From positions 62,001 through 126,000 of the forward strand of contig NZ_JAGTIS010000006.1 of the NCBI RefSeq assembly GCF_018704125.1: DNA of 64,000 nucleotides, written 5' to 3'. The translations under genes and the position numbers were made by a program. Numbering within the stretch: the stretch's first letter is position 1; each line of letters opens with the position of its first letter. The stretch is from Metapseudomonas boanensis (GTDB lineage: Bacteria; Pseudomonadota; Gammaproteobacteria; Pseudomonadales; Pseudomonadaceae). Positions 19,172 to 28,158 of this stretch are shown one piece after another. Under the pieces are notes generated by a model. That model had not been told where the DNA came from. It saw only the letters and a program-made list of their open reading frames with translations, and did not search any database.

Positions 19172-20227
19172 ATGAACTTCATCGATGGTTCCCTGTTTGT
19201 CGAAAACATGCAGAAACTGGTCATCACTGCCGCCCCCTATGGCCCGGAATGGATGCCGTCCGACTTCCCGGAAGACATCCCGGTGAGCATGGAGGCGCAG
19301 ATCCAGAAGGCAGTCGACTGCTACAACGCGGGTGCCACCGTGTTGCACGTCCATGTTCGCGAGGAGGACGGCAAGGGCTCCAAGCGGTTGTCCAAGTTCA
19401 ACGAGCTGCTGGCCGGTATCCGCGAAGCCTGCCCGGGAATGATCCTGCAGGTCGGTGGCTCGATCTCCTTCGCCCCCGAGAGCGAGGGCGACGTCGCCAA
19501 GTGGCTGTCGGACGATACCCGTCACATGCTGGCTGAGCTGACACCGACCCCGGACCAGGTGACCATTGCCATCAACACCAACCAGATGAACGTCTGCGAG
19601 CAGATGACCGTTGCCGACATCCGCGGCACCTCGCTGGCAGACCCGGCGATGCTCAAGGCCTACCAGGAAATGACCATCCCGGCCGGCCCGGCCTGGGTCG
19701 AGGAGCACATCCGCCGCCTGTCCGCCAAGGGCATCCAGACCCACTTCCAGCTGGCCAACATCACCCAGCTCAATACCGTCGAGCGCATGATGCGCCGGGG
19801 TGTGTGCAATGTGCCGCTGATCCTCACCTGGGTAGCCATCGGCGGTGGCTTCGACTCGCCGAACCCCTACGACATGGCCAACTTCGTGCGCGCCTGCCCG
19901 GACGGTTCGGTGCTGACTCTCGAGACCAGCATGCGCCACGTGCTGCCGCTGAACATGATGGCCATCGCCCTCGGTCTGCACGTGCGCTGCGGCATCGAGG
20001 ACAATATCTGGAACCAACGCCAGACCGCCAAGATCACTACCGTCGAGCAGATCGAGCAACTGGTGCGCATCTCCCGCGAATTCGGCCGCGAGGTCGCCAA
20101 TGGCCAGGAGGCCCGTGAGATCTACAAGATCGGTACCTTCTACGAGAACGCCGATGAGACCTTGGCCAAGAACGGCTTCGCGCCGAACCGCAAGCCAGGA
20201 CAGGTGGGCTTCACCCAGCACGCCTGA
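19172..20227 (+). CDS. Beta-keto acid cleavage enzyme (BKACE, DUF849 family)
   Basis: This 351-residue TIM-barrel protein carries the zinc-binding signature ATVLHVHVRE with His59 and His61, and a late GIEDNIW segment holding the acidic ligand. BKACE enzymes condense a beta-keto acid with acetyl-CoA and split it into acetoacetyl-CoA-type and shorter acid products; known members act in lysine fermentation and carnitine breakdown. It is longer than the usual 270-310 residues, with extra C-terminal sequence. A terminator with five T residues follows. It forms a likely operon with the TauD-type gene. Confidence 0.85.
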   Translation: MNFIDGSLFVENMQKLVITAAPYGPEWMPSDFPEDIPVSMEAQIQKAVDCYNAGATVLHVHVREEDGKGSKRLSKFNELLAGIREACPGMILQVGGSISFAPESEGDVAKWLSDDTRHMLAELTPTPDQVTIAINTNQMNVCEQMTVADIRGTSLADPAMLKAYQEMTIPAGPAWVEEHIRRLSAKGIQTHFQLANITQLNTVERMMRRGVCNVPLILTWVAIGGGFDSPNPYDMANFVRACPDGSVLTLETSMRHVLPLNMMAIALGLHVRCGIEDNIWNQRQTAKITTVEQIEQLVRISREFGREVANGQEAREIYKIGTFYENADETLAKNGFAPNRKPGQVGFTQHA

Positions 20228-20264
20228 TTCCCTCAGCGACCTGGGCTGAGACTGGCTGGCGATC

Positions 20265-20324
20265 GCCGGCGCTCGCGACAGGACCTGCACAGTGGTTTAG
20301 GTCTGCCACAGGCGCCGGCTTTTT
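20265..20324 (+). terminator. Intrinsic terminator after BKACE gene
   Basis: The outer stem GCCGGCGC (20265-20272) pairs perfectly with 20312-20319 and is followed by TTTTT. The loop contains a nested GACCT/AGGTC stem. It closes the dioxygenase-BKACE unit. Confidence 0.65.
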
Positions 20325-20505
20325 ACATGTGACCCCGCCGGGTGTATTTCCCGATGGCATTGGCAACTCGTTTTGTAAAGAATACCGCCACGCAAAACGG
20401 CGAGCCCTGAATGGGACCGTCGCAATCTGTTCCCTTCAGCGAGATTCTCATGCCTTCGATCGCCGATTTCTTACTTGCTCGCCAGCCCGGGCGCGAGACT
20501 CAACC

Positions 20506-21009
20506 ATGAGCGGCGCCCCGGTCGAACTGGTGCAGACCGGCCCGGAACAGGCCGAGCTGATCCGCAATCTGTACCAGTTCTATGCCTACGAGTCCTCGGA
20601 CTGGGAGCAGGAAGACGTGGAGGTGGACGGCCGCTATTACATCCACGAAGATCATCTGGCGCGCTATTGGCAGGATCCGGACTGGAGTGCTCATCTGATC
20701 CTCGTTGACGGCTTCATCGCCGGCTTTCTGCTGATCGAGCGCAGCGAGTTGCCAGGGCTCGACGCCCTGGAGCTGGCAGATTTGTTCATCCTGAAGAAGT
20801 ACCGCCGACAGGGCATCGGCCGGGCTGTGGCCACGCAGGTGTTGATGGGCGGGGCGGATGCCTGGCTGGTGCGTTTCTACCGTCAGGATGAAACGGCCCT
20901 GGCGTTCTGGCGCACGGTGCTGGATGAACTGCCGCGGCCGGTGCAGGCCATCGAGCCGGATGACGATCCACAGCTGTTGAGTTTCATGGTGACACGGGCA
21001 ACCCACTGA
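20506..21009 (+). CDS. GNAT-family N-acetyltransferase
   Basis: This 167-residue protein has the GNAT core: VDGFIAGFLLIER (beta strands 2-3), LADLFILKKYRRQGIGRAV containing the acetyl-CoA loop RRQGIG, and a C-terminal WLVRFYRQDETALAFW. It probably acetylates a small amine. I chose ATG 20506 (MSGAPVEL) because the domain begins there; longer in-frame starts would read through the terminator region. It stands between the BKACE terminator and the SnoaL-like gene. Confidence 0.75.
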   Translation: MSGAPVELVQTGPEQAELIRNLYQFYAYESSDWEQEDVEVDGRYYIHEDHLARYWQDPDWSAHLILVDGFIAGFLLIERSELPGLDALELADLFILKKYRRQGIGRAVATQVLMGGADAWLVRFYRQDETALAFWRTVLDELPRPVQAIEPDDDPQLLSFMVTRATH

Positions 21010-21213
21010 GCGGTTCAGGGTTGCCTGCGCTCGGCTCACCCAGGCGGATTGCATGCGTCCTGGCGGAAGCTGTGCGACAGGATCATTCAACTGTCATTTT
21101 CGATCATTGAGCCTGGGTGCTTCGGTTCGTATCGTTCGTGCTCACCAGAATGATCCGCGCCGCGATTCGCGCCGAGCGGGCCTCCACAAGAAGAACGATC
21201 GAGAGGAGCACCA

Positions 21214-21642
21214 ATGTCCGAACTGAACCTGCATCCCCTGGCCGCCGCCTCGCTGCAGCGTTGGCACGACATGCTGAACCAGCGCGATCTTGCCGCGCTG
21301 CCCGAGCTTCTGGCTGCGAACGTGGTGTTTCGATCGCCCATGGCGCACACCCCTTATCCGGGGCCGGCAGTGGTCTCGACCATCCTCAATACGGTGATCG
21401 AAGTCTTCGTCGACTTCACTTATCACCGCCAGCTGGTCACGGCCGATGGCCTCAGTGTGGTGCTGGAGTTCAGCGCCCGGGTCGATGGGCGTGAATTGAA
21501 GGGCATCGACATGATCCGTTTCGATGAGGATGGAAAGATCGTCGAGTTCGAGGTGATGGTCCGCCCCATGAGCGGCCTGCAGGCCCTTGGCCAGGAGATG
21601 GGCCAGCGCCTGGGCGCTTACCTGGCCGCAACCAAGGCTTAG
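21214..21642 (+). CDS. SnoaL/NTF2-like fold protein
   Basis: This 142-residue protein fits the cone-shaped NTF2 fold: an initial helix pair (LQRWHDMLNQRDLAALPELLAA), VVFRSPM, then strands YHRQLVTADGLSVVLEF and GIDMIRFDEDGKIVEFEVMVRP. Such proteins can be isomerases, hydrolases or mere ligand binders; no catalytic His-Asp pair is certain. A GAGAGGAG ribosome site precedes ATG 21214. It may belong to the same catabolic neighbourhood as the dioxygenase and BKACE. Confidence 0.75.
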   Translation: MSELNLHPLAAASLQRWHDMLNQRDLAALPELLAANVVFRSPMAHTPYPGPAVVSTILNTVIEVFVDFTYHRQLVTADGLSVVLEFSARVDGRELKGIDMIRFDEDGKIVEFEVMVRPMSGLQALGQEMGQRLGAYLAATKA

Positions 21643-22268
21643 GGCAGAGGAGGGATGCGGCTCGCTGTGAATGACGGGAGACGCCGCGAAGCATTCAGCC
21701 AGAAGCGTCCCATCTACCGAAAAGTTTTATCGAAACGGTCAGCATTTAGCATTGCCCCCAGTCGATGCCGTTACAGCTCAAGCCCAAGTGATGCCCATGA
21801 CAGTCGAAAGCGGACATGGGCATGGGGAAGTGCTGGTGAGGGTAGGGATCTGAATCGGCGACGACATCGTCCGGCCGGTTGCGGACCTTGTAAGAGAGGG
21901 ACGTTACTCGCCAGCGCCCCAATACACATAACGCTCCTTCCTGTCGCAAGCACTCCAGTTGCGCTTGCCCGCTCTTTCCCTCATTTCTCTCCGGCGCCAG
22001 TCACGGTCAATCTGGTGGCCGGGGTTGACGACCCGAACATACTGGCGCGAGTGCGCTGCAAGGTGCATGAGGAAAAGGCGGCCGCTTCTTGCTGGCCGCC
22101 ATCAGTCCAGGCGCGGCGTCGCGTCGGGAAATGGAAGTGGCGATTGCGGCACTGTCCGGAAGTCTCAACTGTGACAAGCTGTTTACGTGGGTGCCGGCCT
22201 ACGGACCGATATCCGAGTATCAGCAAGGGGATTGTCGATTCGTACCCTAAGTGCCCGTGAGTCGAGAC
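21643..22268. other. Gene-free interval upstream of GlxA-type regulator
   Basis: About 625 bp with only short, unconvincing frames. It holds a hairpin at 22077-22100 (GGCGGCC, 10-base loop, GGCCGCC) that is followed by TTTTCC when read on the minus strand, so it could terminate leftward transcription. No minus-strand gene upstream of it is visible. I see no promoter I would defend. Confidence 0.4.
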
Positions 22269-23303
22269 ATGAGAACCTCCTTCGAGAGCGTTTTGAAGAG
22301 CAAGAACCTGGCGCATCTGGACAAGGCCAGTCGCGCAGGGTTGACGACACCGGTACGTCGAGTGTCTTTCATCCTGCGCGAGCATTTCTCGATGATGGCG
22401 TTCACCGGCGCGGTAGATGCCCTGGTCACTGCCAACCTCATGAGTTCGACGCCGGTGTTCGAGGTTCAGGTAGTCGGGGCAGACAGTCTGGTCGTGAGCG
22501 ACCTGGGGATTTCTATTTCCACCGATTGCTCCCTGGCCGAACTGGACGAAAAGCATCAGGACATCATTGTTGTGTGCGGCGGTTATCGCGTCCGCCTGGA
22601 AGGTGAGCCTTTGCTGCGCGCCAAGCTGCGCTCGGCTGATGCGGCGGGCACAGTGCTGGGCGGCCTGTGGAATGGCGCCTACTTCCTGGCCGAGGCTGGG
22701 TTGCTGGATGGTCATGACTGCGCATTTCACCCCGATGGTCGGGCGATGATGTCCGAGCTCTTCCCCAAGGTAAATGTGACCAACCACTCTCATGTGCTCG
22801 ACCGTAAACGGATCAGTTGCGCCGGCGCGAACAGTTCGTTGGGCATGATGCTGGAGGTGGTGCGCCACAGCGCCGGTCAGGAGCTGCTGAGTGCCGTGGA
22901 GGAGGTGCTGAGCTGCGACAAGAAGCAAGACATCATCGATGTTTCAGTCGTATCGATCGACTTCGATCCGACCTTGCCGCAAAGCCTCAAGCTCGCACTG
23001 GAGCTGATGCACAGCAATATTGAGGATCCTATCGGGATAGACGACATCGCTCGTTACGTGGGTATTTCCAGGCGGCACCTGGAACGCCTGTTCCGACGTC
23101 ACGTCAAGGCGACGCCTCCGCGCTATTACCTGGAATTGCGACTGACGCATGCACGCCAATTGCTGCAGCACACCAACAAATCCCTGATCGAAATAGCCGT
23201 GGCGAGCGGATTCGTTACCCTCCCGCATTTTCAGCGCTGCTTCCGCGAAATGTTCGATATTGCCCCTGGCATGTTCCGCAAGCGCAGCCATTTCAAGGTC
23301 TGA
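22269..23303 (+). CDS. GlxA-family AraC-type transcriptional regulator
   Basis: This protein of about 344 residues joins a PfpI/DJ-1-like ligand domain (residues 35-205, with FSMMAFTGAVDALVTAN and GGLWNGAYFLAEAGLL) to a C-terminal AraC domain (IDDIARYVGISRRHLERLF, then IAVASGFVTLPHFQRCF). The usual nucleophile-elbow Cys is Trp-Asn here, so the sensor domain is not an enzyme. GTG codons at 22251 and 22257 are alternative starts. Regulators of this type often control betaine and carnitine catabolism, which fits the nearby BKACE, but this is inference. Confidence 0.82.
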   Translation: MRTSFESVLKSKNLAHLDKASRAGLTTPVRRVSFILREHFSMMAFTGAVDALVTANLMSSTPVFEVQVVGADSLVVSDLGISISTDCSLAELDEKHQDIIVVCGGYRVRLEGEPLLRAKLRSADAAGTVLGGLWNGAYFLAEAGLLDGHDCAFHPDGRAMMSELFPKVNVTNHSHVLDRKRISCAGANSSLGMMLEVVRHSAGQELLSAVEEVLSCDKKQDIIDVSVVSIDFDPTLPQSLKLALELMHSNIEDPIGIDDIARYVGISRRHLERLFRRHVKATPPRYYLELRLTHARQLLQHTNKSLIEIAVASGFVTLPHFQRCFREMFDIAPGMFRKRSHFKV

Positions 23304-23470
23304 CAACTCCGTAGTTGGAAAGGTGAATCGCCGGCGTTCCGCCTTCAACCCACGACAGCTCTCGGCAAGTCCGCAGACGCCACGCGGGCCTTGACCGCCC
23401 GGAGCATGGACTACGCGGCGCTGCCACACGGATGATCGGCAAGGCAAATCGACCATGGAGATGAGCAGCC

Positions 23471-24367
23471 CTACGCGGGGAACTCGGCGATCCAGTGCCT
23501 GGCAATCTCCTCCCGTCGGCAGATCCACACCGAGTCATGGCCTTGTACGTAGTCGAGAAAGCGCGCCAGCGCCATGGCGCGTGCGGGATGACCGCTGATG
23601 CGGCCGTGCAGGCCGACGCTCATCATCTTCGGGTGGCGCGCCCCTTCGTGCCAGAGGAAGTCGAAAGCGTCCTTGAGCAGCCGGCAGAAGTCCTCCCCGG
23701 AGGAAAAACCGTTCGGCAGCAGATAGCGGGCGTCGTTGTTGACCAGCGTGTACGGAATCACCAGGTGTGCGGGCGAGCCCGGGAGCCAATAGGGCAGGTC
23801 ATCGTTGTAGGCGTCCGAGCTGTAGAGCAGCCCGCCTTCCTCGCGCAACAGGCGGCGAGTGTTCTGACTGACCCGGCCCGTGTACCAGCCCACGGGGCGC
23901 TTGCCACAGATCTGCTCGATCAGGTCGAGGGTAAGGCGTATGTGGCGTCGCTCATCATCTTCAGGGATGTCGCGATAGTCGAGCCAACGGTAGCCATGCC
24001 CGGCGATCTCGTGGCCGGCCGCGCAGAGTGCATGACCGATCTGCGGATTGAGTTCCAGTGCCCGGCCGACGGCGAAGGCGGTCAGCGGTAGGCCTCGGGC
24101 GCTGAACAGTTCGAGGATGCGCCACACGCCGGCGCGCGACCCGTATTCGTACATGCCCTCGACGCTCAAGTCCCGTTCTCCCTGGCGCGGTGGGCGGCCC
24201 GGCAGCTCGTGGAGATAAGCTTCTGACTGGGCATCGCCATTGAGGATGCACGACTCCGCACCTTCCTCGATGTTGAGCACGAACTGAACGGCAATGCGTG
24301 CCTCACCCGGCCATCGCGGATCGGGTGGGCAACCGCCGTAACCGACCAGGTCGCGCGTGGACATCAA
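23471..24367 (-). CDS. PuuE-like polysaccharide-deacetylase-family hydrolase (allantoinase type)
   Basis: This 298-residue protein matches PuuE-type allantoinases across its length as I recall them: RDLVGYGG, the [18 protein letters not shown] start, [38 protein letters not shown] and DDLPYW. PuuE opens the allantoin ring; the N-terminal signature here differs enough ([16 protein letters not shown]) that another cyclic amide is possible. It overlaps the end of the upstream GNAT gene by 4 bp, so both are one operon. No ureide pathway partners are visible. Confidence 0.75.
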   Translation of the reverse strand: MMSTRDLVGYGGCPPDPRWPGEARIAVQFVLNIEEGAESCILNGDAQSEAYLHELPGRPPRQGERDLSVEGMYEYGSRAGVWRILELFSARGLPLTAFAVGRALELNPQIGHALCAAGHEIAGHGYRWLDYRDIPEDDERRHIRLTLDLIEQICGKRPVGWYTGRVSQNTRRLLREEGGLLYSSDAYNDDLPYWLPGSPAHLVIPYTLVNNDARYLLPNGFSSGEDFCRLLKDAFDFLWHEGARHPKMMSVGLHGRISGHPARAMALARFLDYVQGHDSVWICRREEIARHWIAEFPA

Positions 24368-25242
24368 CCCAGCTCGAAGGTCGTGACGCCAAAGACCCGC
24401 TCGTGTGCGAGGGCCGGGGGCGGGCCGAGATACATGCGCGCGCAGCCGAAGACCTCGATCATTCCCTCTTGGCGCACAAGCTCCATCGCGGCAGGGTTGT
24501 TCTCCGGGGCGTCGAGAAACAGCGGGCCGCCTGCCGCGAACCCTGCCAGCTGCGAGTAGAGGGCGTTGGCCGCCAGGGCGTCATCGGCGAACAAGGGGCC
24601 GATCTTGCAACCCTCCCGGCAACGCCGTATCACGCCATAGCCGCTTAGCCTCCCTTCGCGCCGGCACCCCAGGGCGAGTGCATCGGGTTGGATTATCCAG
24701 CCGCTCAGGAAGCTCGGGCGTGGGGCGGGAAAACAGGTGCGGTCGTAATCGAGAACCTGATCGAAGGGAAAGGCCGCCAGCGAGACGATGTCCTGCTCGC
24801 CAATACGCGGGGTCACCCAGCGTTCCGGAATGTCGGCACGAAATCGCATGTTGCGGTGGGAGAAGACGAAACCACCCTTGGCGTAGTAGTCCTGCATCGC
24901 GAAGACACCGTCCATGCCGATGCTCGCGCCTGGGTGCAGGCGGGCGAGGAGCCGATTGCGGCGGGCGTGCCAGAGGGTATTGCCGAGCCCCTTTCCGCGA
25001 TATTCGGGCCGCACGATGAAGAAGCCCATGAAGCCGAATTCGCCGTTGTAGGAAGTGATGGCTCCGCCGCCGATCAACTCGCCTTCCAGGTCCGCCGCGA
25101 TGAATGCTTCAGGGTCCGTTGCCCAGAACAGCTCGGCATCGTGAAGGCCGGGATTCCAGCCCTCCCGGGCAGCCCAGCCGACGAGTTCATCCAGCTCGGG
25201 GCGGGTCATGTTGCGTATGACAAGCTGATTCGACACTGCCAT
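24364..25242 (-). CDS. GNAT acetyltransferase with C-terminal second domain
   Basis: This 292-residue protein has a GNAT domain in residues 8-140 ([19 protein letters not shown] carries the acetyl-CoA loop) and a second domain of about 130 residues ([32 protein letters not shown]). The second part matches the extra domain of the YitH/HolE type, as I remember it. It is the first gene of a two-gene unit with the PuuE-like hydrolase (ATGA overlap). The substrate is probably an amine related to the hydrolase product. Confidence 0.75.
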   Translation of the reverse strand: MAVSNQLVIRNMTRPELDELVGWAAREGWNPGLHDAELFWATDPEAFIAADLEGELIGGGAITSYNGEFGFMGFFIVRPEYRGKGLGNTLWHARRNRLLARLHPGASIGMDGVFAMQDYYAKGGFVFSHRNMRFRADIPERWVTPRIGEQDIVSLAAFPFDQVLDYDRTCFPAPRPSFLSGWIIQPDALALGCRREGRLSGYGVIRRCREGCKIGPLFADDALAANALYSQLAGFAAGGPLFLDAPENNPAAMELVRQEGMIEVFGCARMYLGPPPALAHERVFGVTTFELG

Positions 25243-25398
25243 GTTTTCCTCAGTCGCTAGTCGTGTTCACGATCGATACTCCGGGGCAGGGGACCTGGGG
25301 GCGCGCAGTCCGGAAAACCAGGGCCCTGTCCAGTTCGGATCTTTTCGGTATAGCGGCAACTTGAGTACCGATCCAGGCCGTTGCAGGCAGACGATACC

Positions 25399-25800
25399 TC
25401 AGGCATCGCGCAAGAGGTCGTGGGCATCGAGCAGCCTGTAGGCAATCTCCGGATGCTTTTCCAAGCCCCGGCGAATCGCCGCTGGAATCGATTGGCGGGT
25501 CTTGCGACAGAGTCCTGGCAGTTCGCCGATGTGAATAGCGATGCCGCGCATGCTGCGTACTTCGTTGAAGCCCGGGGCGATTTCCAGGCTGATCCCCAGC
25601 TGCTCGTACATCCGGCGCTGCATATGCTGGAGGTCGGCCAGGCTCTCGATATTTTCCAGTCGGTCGAGCAGACGCCTTTCCTCCTGGCGAGTCAGGCGCA
25701 AGATGCGCAGATCGGCGCCTGGCGTCTCCAGGAGTGGCTCAAGCCCGCAGTCGCAGACTCCGGGTGGGCAGGGTTGGCGGATCGGGAATGAGGGTGTCAT
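25399..25800 (-). CDS. Conserved hypothetical protein
   Basis: This 133-residue protein begins MTPSFPIRQPCPPGVCDC and contains a Cys-rich N-terminus (CPPGVCDC), a helical middle (TRQEERRLLDRLENIESLADLQHMQRRMYEQLG) and RKTRQSIPAAIRRGLEKHPEIAYRLLD at the C-terminus. I recall similar proteins of unknown function in other pseudomonads, often with the same CPPGVC start. The Cys pair could bind metal. It is not coupled to the GNAT gene 156 bp upstream. Confidence 0.6.
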   Translation of the reverse strand: MTPSFPIRQPCPPGVCDCGLEPLLETPGADLRILRLTRQEERRLLDRLENIESLADLQHMQRRMYEQLGISLEIAPGFNEVRSMRGIAIHIGELPGLCRKTRQSIPAAIRRGLEKHPEIAYRLLDAHDLLRDA

Positions 25801-26149
25801 GGACTACGATCATAGCCATCTCAGAGCCCGGCGCGAACATCCCCCCGTGCGGTACCAATCTGGTACGCGGCGGAAGTTGCCGAACATCGCATTGCCGGCG
25901 GAAACATGTGTGCAAGAGACGCCGAGATAGGTCGTTGGGTAGCACCCATGAATGCGCCTTCGACCATATAGCGTGCTTCTGGCCGTTTCCTCCCGATCTC
26001 GACCACCGCCAACTCGATTGTTACCTTCGCAAGCTACAGCCGTTGTGGCCCTGACTATTGGCGGATCACTCTGGCCAATCGCCCCACTAATCCAGGCTAT
26101 TCGCTAATTGCCGGAACGCGCGATTCAGCCAACTGCTTCGAGGAGCGTC
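25801..26149. other. Divergent gene-free region
   Basis: About 350 bp between the hypothetical gene (minus) and the hydrolase (plus). It must hold both promoters, but I see no strong sigma-70 boxes or palindromes. Confidence 0.35.
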
Positions 26150-26944
26150 ATGCTTTCCACCAGCCCCCATGAGGATCACTGGATTCAAAGCCCCTTCGGG
26201 AAACTATTCGTACGCCGATGGCAGCCCGATGCCGCGGGCGAGGCTGCGGATGAGGCGCCGATCATCCTGCTCCACGACTCGCTGGGTTGCGTTGAGCTCT
26301 GGCGGGATTTCCCTGGGCGACTGTCGGCGGCGACCGGGAGGGAGGTGATCGCGTACGACCGACTCGGTTTCGGGCGTTCGGATCCCCATCCGGGGGAGTG
26401 GTCGGTGGACTTTATCCGCGATGAGGCGGAGCGCTTTTTCCCCCTCCTGCTGTCGAGCCTGGGCATCCAGCGTTTCATTGCCTTTGGCCATAGTGTTGGC
26501 GGAGCGATGGCGGTCAACTGTGCCGCCCGGTATCCAGCGCATTGCCAGGCGCTGATAACCGAGTCGGCGCAGGCCTTCGTGGAAGACAGGACGCTGCAGG
26601 GTATCCGGGGTGCCAAGGACGAATTCCGTAAACCCGGCCAACTGGAGCGTCTGCAGAGGTATCACGGTGACAAGGCCCGCTGGGTGTTGGAGGCCTGGAC
26701 GGAAACCTGGCTCGCCGACGCCTTTGCCGCATGGTCGCTCGCGGAGAACCTGGCACCCATCGAATGCCCCTTGCTGGTGATTCATGGCGAACAGGATGAG
26801 TACGGGTCGCTGCAACACCCCGAGCGGATTGCCGGACTGGCCAAGGGGCGCGCAGAAACACTCATTCTGGTCGGCTGCCATCATGTTCCCCATCGGGAGA
26901 TGTCGGAGCGTGTAATCGGCGCAGTCAGCCGTTTCCTGCAGTGA
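26150..26944 (+). CDS. Alpha/beta hydrolase
   Basis: This 264-residue protein has the full alpha/beta-hydrolase set. The oxyanion region is IILLHDSLGCVELW, YDRLGFGRSD follows, the nucleophile elbow is FGHSVGG (Ser near residue 113), the acid is in VIHGEQDEYG, and the base is in GCHHVPHRE. It resembles carboxylesterases or lactonases of the BioH/YbfF kind. ATG 26150 is preceded by GAGGAG; the in-frame start at 26108 lacks a site. A hairpin (27018-27035) separates it from the convergent nahR. Confidence 0.82.
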   Translation: MLSTSPHEDHWIQSPFGKLFVRRWQPDAAGEAADEAPIILLHDSLGCVELWRDFPGRLSAATGREVIAYDRLGFGRSDPHPGEWSVDFIRDEAERFFPLLLSSLGIQRFIAFGHSVGGAMAVNCAARYPAHCQALITESAQAFVEDRTLQGIRGAKDEFRKPGQLERLQRYHGDKARWVLEAWTETWLADAFAAWSLAENLAPIECPLLVIHGEQDEYGSLQHPERIAGLAKGRAETLILVGCHHVPHREMSERVIGAVSRFLQ

Positions 26945-27017
26945 GGGGGACGGCGTTTCGGAACTTCCGGAATCAGGGCAGAAGCGCTCCGTTCTTTTGC
27001 CCGCGATGGAAAGCGCC

Positions 27018-27035
27018 GGTTGGCCGAAGCCAACC
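27018..27035. terminator. Hairpin between convergent hydrolase and nahR genes
   Basis: GGTTGGC-CGAA-GCCAACC is a perfect 7-bp stem with a CGAA tetraloop, between two genes that end toward each other. It has no T-run. Confidence 0.35.
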
Positions 27036-27094
27036 CTGCGAAGGGATGGTGTCCAGTGCGGCTCTTGCTCGAACGGGCTGGATGTCGCTGGCGA

Positions 27095-27997
27095 TCAATC
27101 GGAAAACAGGTCAAACATCAATTGCCTCAACCAGCGATTTGCCGGGTCCTTGTGATACTTCGCGTGCCAGAACAGGTTGATGGCGATTTCCGGCAGGGCC
27201 ACCGGGTGGGGCAGGGAGGTGAGGCCAAACGGTTCTTCGCAGCATGCGGCGAAACGTTCGGGCACGGTGGCGAGGAGGTCAGTGCGCTGGAGGATGTGGC
27301 CGACCGCGACGAAGTGCGGCACTTCCAGGCGGATATCACGCTGGATACCGATCCGGGCCATGTGGGCGTCGACTTCACCGTGCCCGGTGTTAGCGGAGAT
27401 AACGCGCACATGGCCGTAGGCGCAGAAGCGTTCCAGGGTCAGGGGCTCGCGGGTGGCTGGGTGGTCCTTGCGGCACATGCACACGTAGCGGTGGTGGAAC
27501 AGCCGGCGCTGGAAGAATCCCGCCTGCAGGTAGGGCAGTAGGCCAACGGCTAGATCGACGGTGCCGTTCTGCAGGGCTTCGACCAGGCTCAGGGAGCTGT
27601 CGCGCACGGTGCTGATCACGCATTTCGGCGCCAGGCGGGTGAGGGCATCCATCAGCCTGGGCATGAAGTAGATTTCGCCGATATCGGTCATCGCCAGGGT
27701 GAAGGTGCGCTCGCTGGTATGCGGGTCGAAGTGGTCCTGCCGGTTCAGGGCGTCGCGCAGCGTGTGCATGGCAAGGGCGACGGGCTCGGCCAGTTGTGCG
27801 GCATAGGGTGTGGGTTCCATGCCCTGGTACGTGCGCACGAAGAGTTCGTCCTGCAGAACGGTGCGCAGGCGTTTGAGGGCGTTGCTGACAGCGGGCTGGG
27901 TCAGGCCCAGGTTATCCGCGGCAGTGGACACGCGCCGGTCAACCAGCAACTGGTTGAACACCACTAGCAGGTTCAGGTCCAGGTCTCGCAGTTCCAT
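27095..27997 (-). CDS. nahR: LysR-type salicylate-responsive activator NahR
   Basis: This 300-residue protein is very close to Pseudomonas NahR as I remember it, from MELRDLDLNLLVVFNQLLVD through QPAVSNALKRLRT, AMTDIGEIYFMPRLMDAL, CVISTVRDSSLSL and LPEIAINLFWHAKYHKD to the end LRQLMFDLFSD. NahR binds its promoter at all times and activates the salicylate genes when salicylate is present. It lies divergent from the salicylate hydroxylase gene with a 161-bp spacer that should hold the shared promoter. Confidence 0.88.
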   Translation of the reverse strand: MELRDLDLNLLVVFNQLLVDRRVSTAADNLGLTQPAVSNALKRLRTVLQDELFVRTYQGMEPTPYAAQLAEPVALAMHTLRDALNRQDHFDPHTSERTFTLAMTDIGEIYFMPRLMDALTRLAPKCVISTVRDSSLSLVEALQNGTVDLAVGLLPYLQAGFFQRRLFHHRYVCMCRKDHPATREPLTLERFCAYGHVRVISANTGHGEVDAHMARIGIQRDIRLEVPHFVAVGHILQRTDLLATVPERFAACCEEPFGLTSLPHPVALPEIAINLFWHAKYHKDPANRWLRQLMFDLFSD

Positions 27998-28053
27998 AGG
28001 CCCTCGCGCAGTTGCGTCCTGACGGGTCGCCGCCGGGTGGGGTCGGCAGGAAT

Positions 28054-28068
28054 ATTCATACTCGTAAT
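28054..28068 (+). promoter_or_regulatory. Candidate NahR-binding site upstream of nahG
   Basis: ATTCATACTCGTAAT fits ATT-N9-AAT and contains T-N11-A, as expected for a LysR box. It lies about 90 bp before the nahG start and 57 bp from the nahR start. It resembles the NahR sites of known sal promoters only in general form. An assay would be needed to call it. Confidence 0.4.
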
Positions 28069-28158
28069 AGTCTGTATGCGGTCTGGTGCATTTATCAATA
28101 CTACTGCCTTCTCCATGATCGGTCGCACACCAACAACAACACCGTCATGGGTACGAGA

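Noticed and set aside
18311..20290. 659-codon open frame on the minus strand across the dioxygenase and BKACE genes
   Set aside because: It is a shadow of two well-supported plus-strand genes at high GC. It lacks family features and crosses an operon boundary.
21981..22928. 315-codon minus-strand frame over the GlxA regulator
   Set aside because: The plus strand encodes a clear PfpI-AraC protein. The antisense frame has no recognisable motif.
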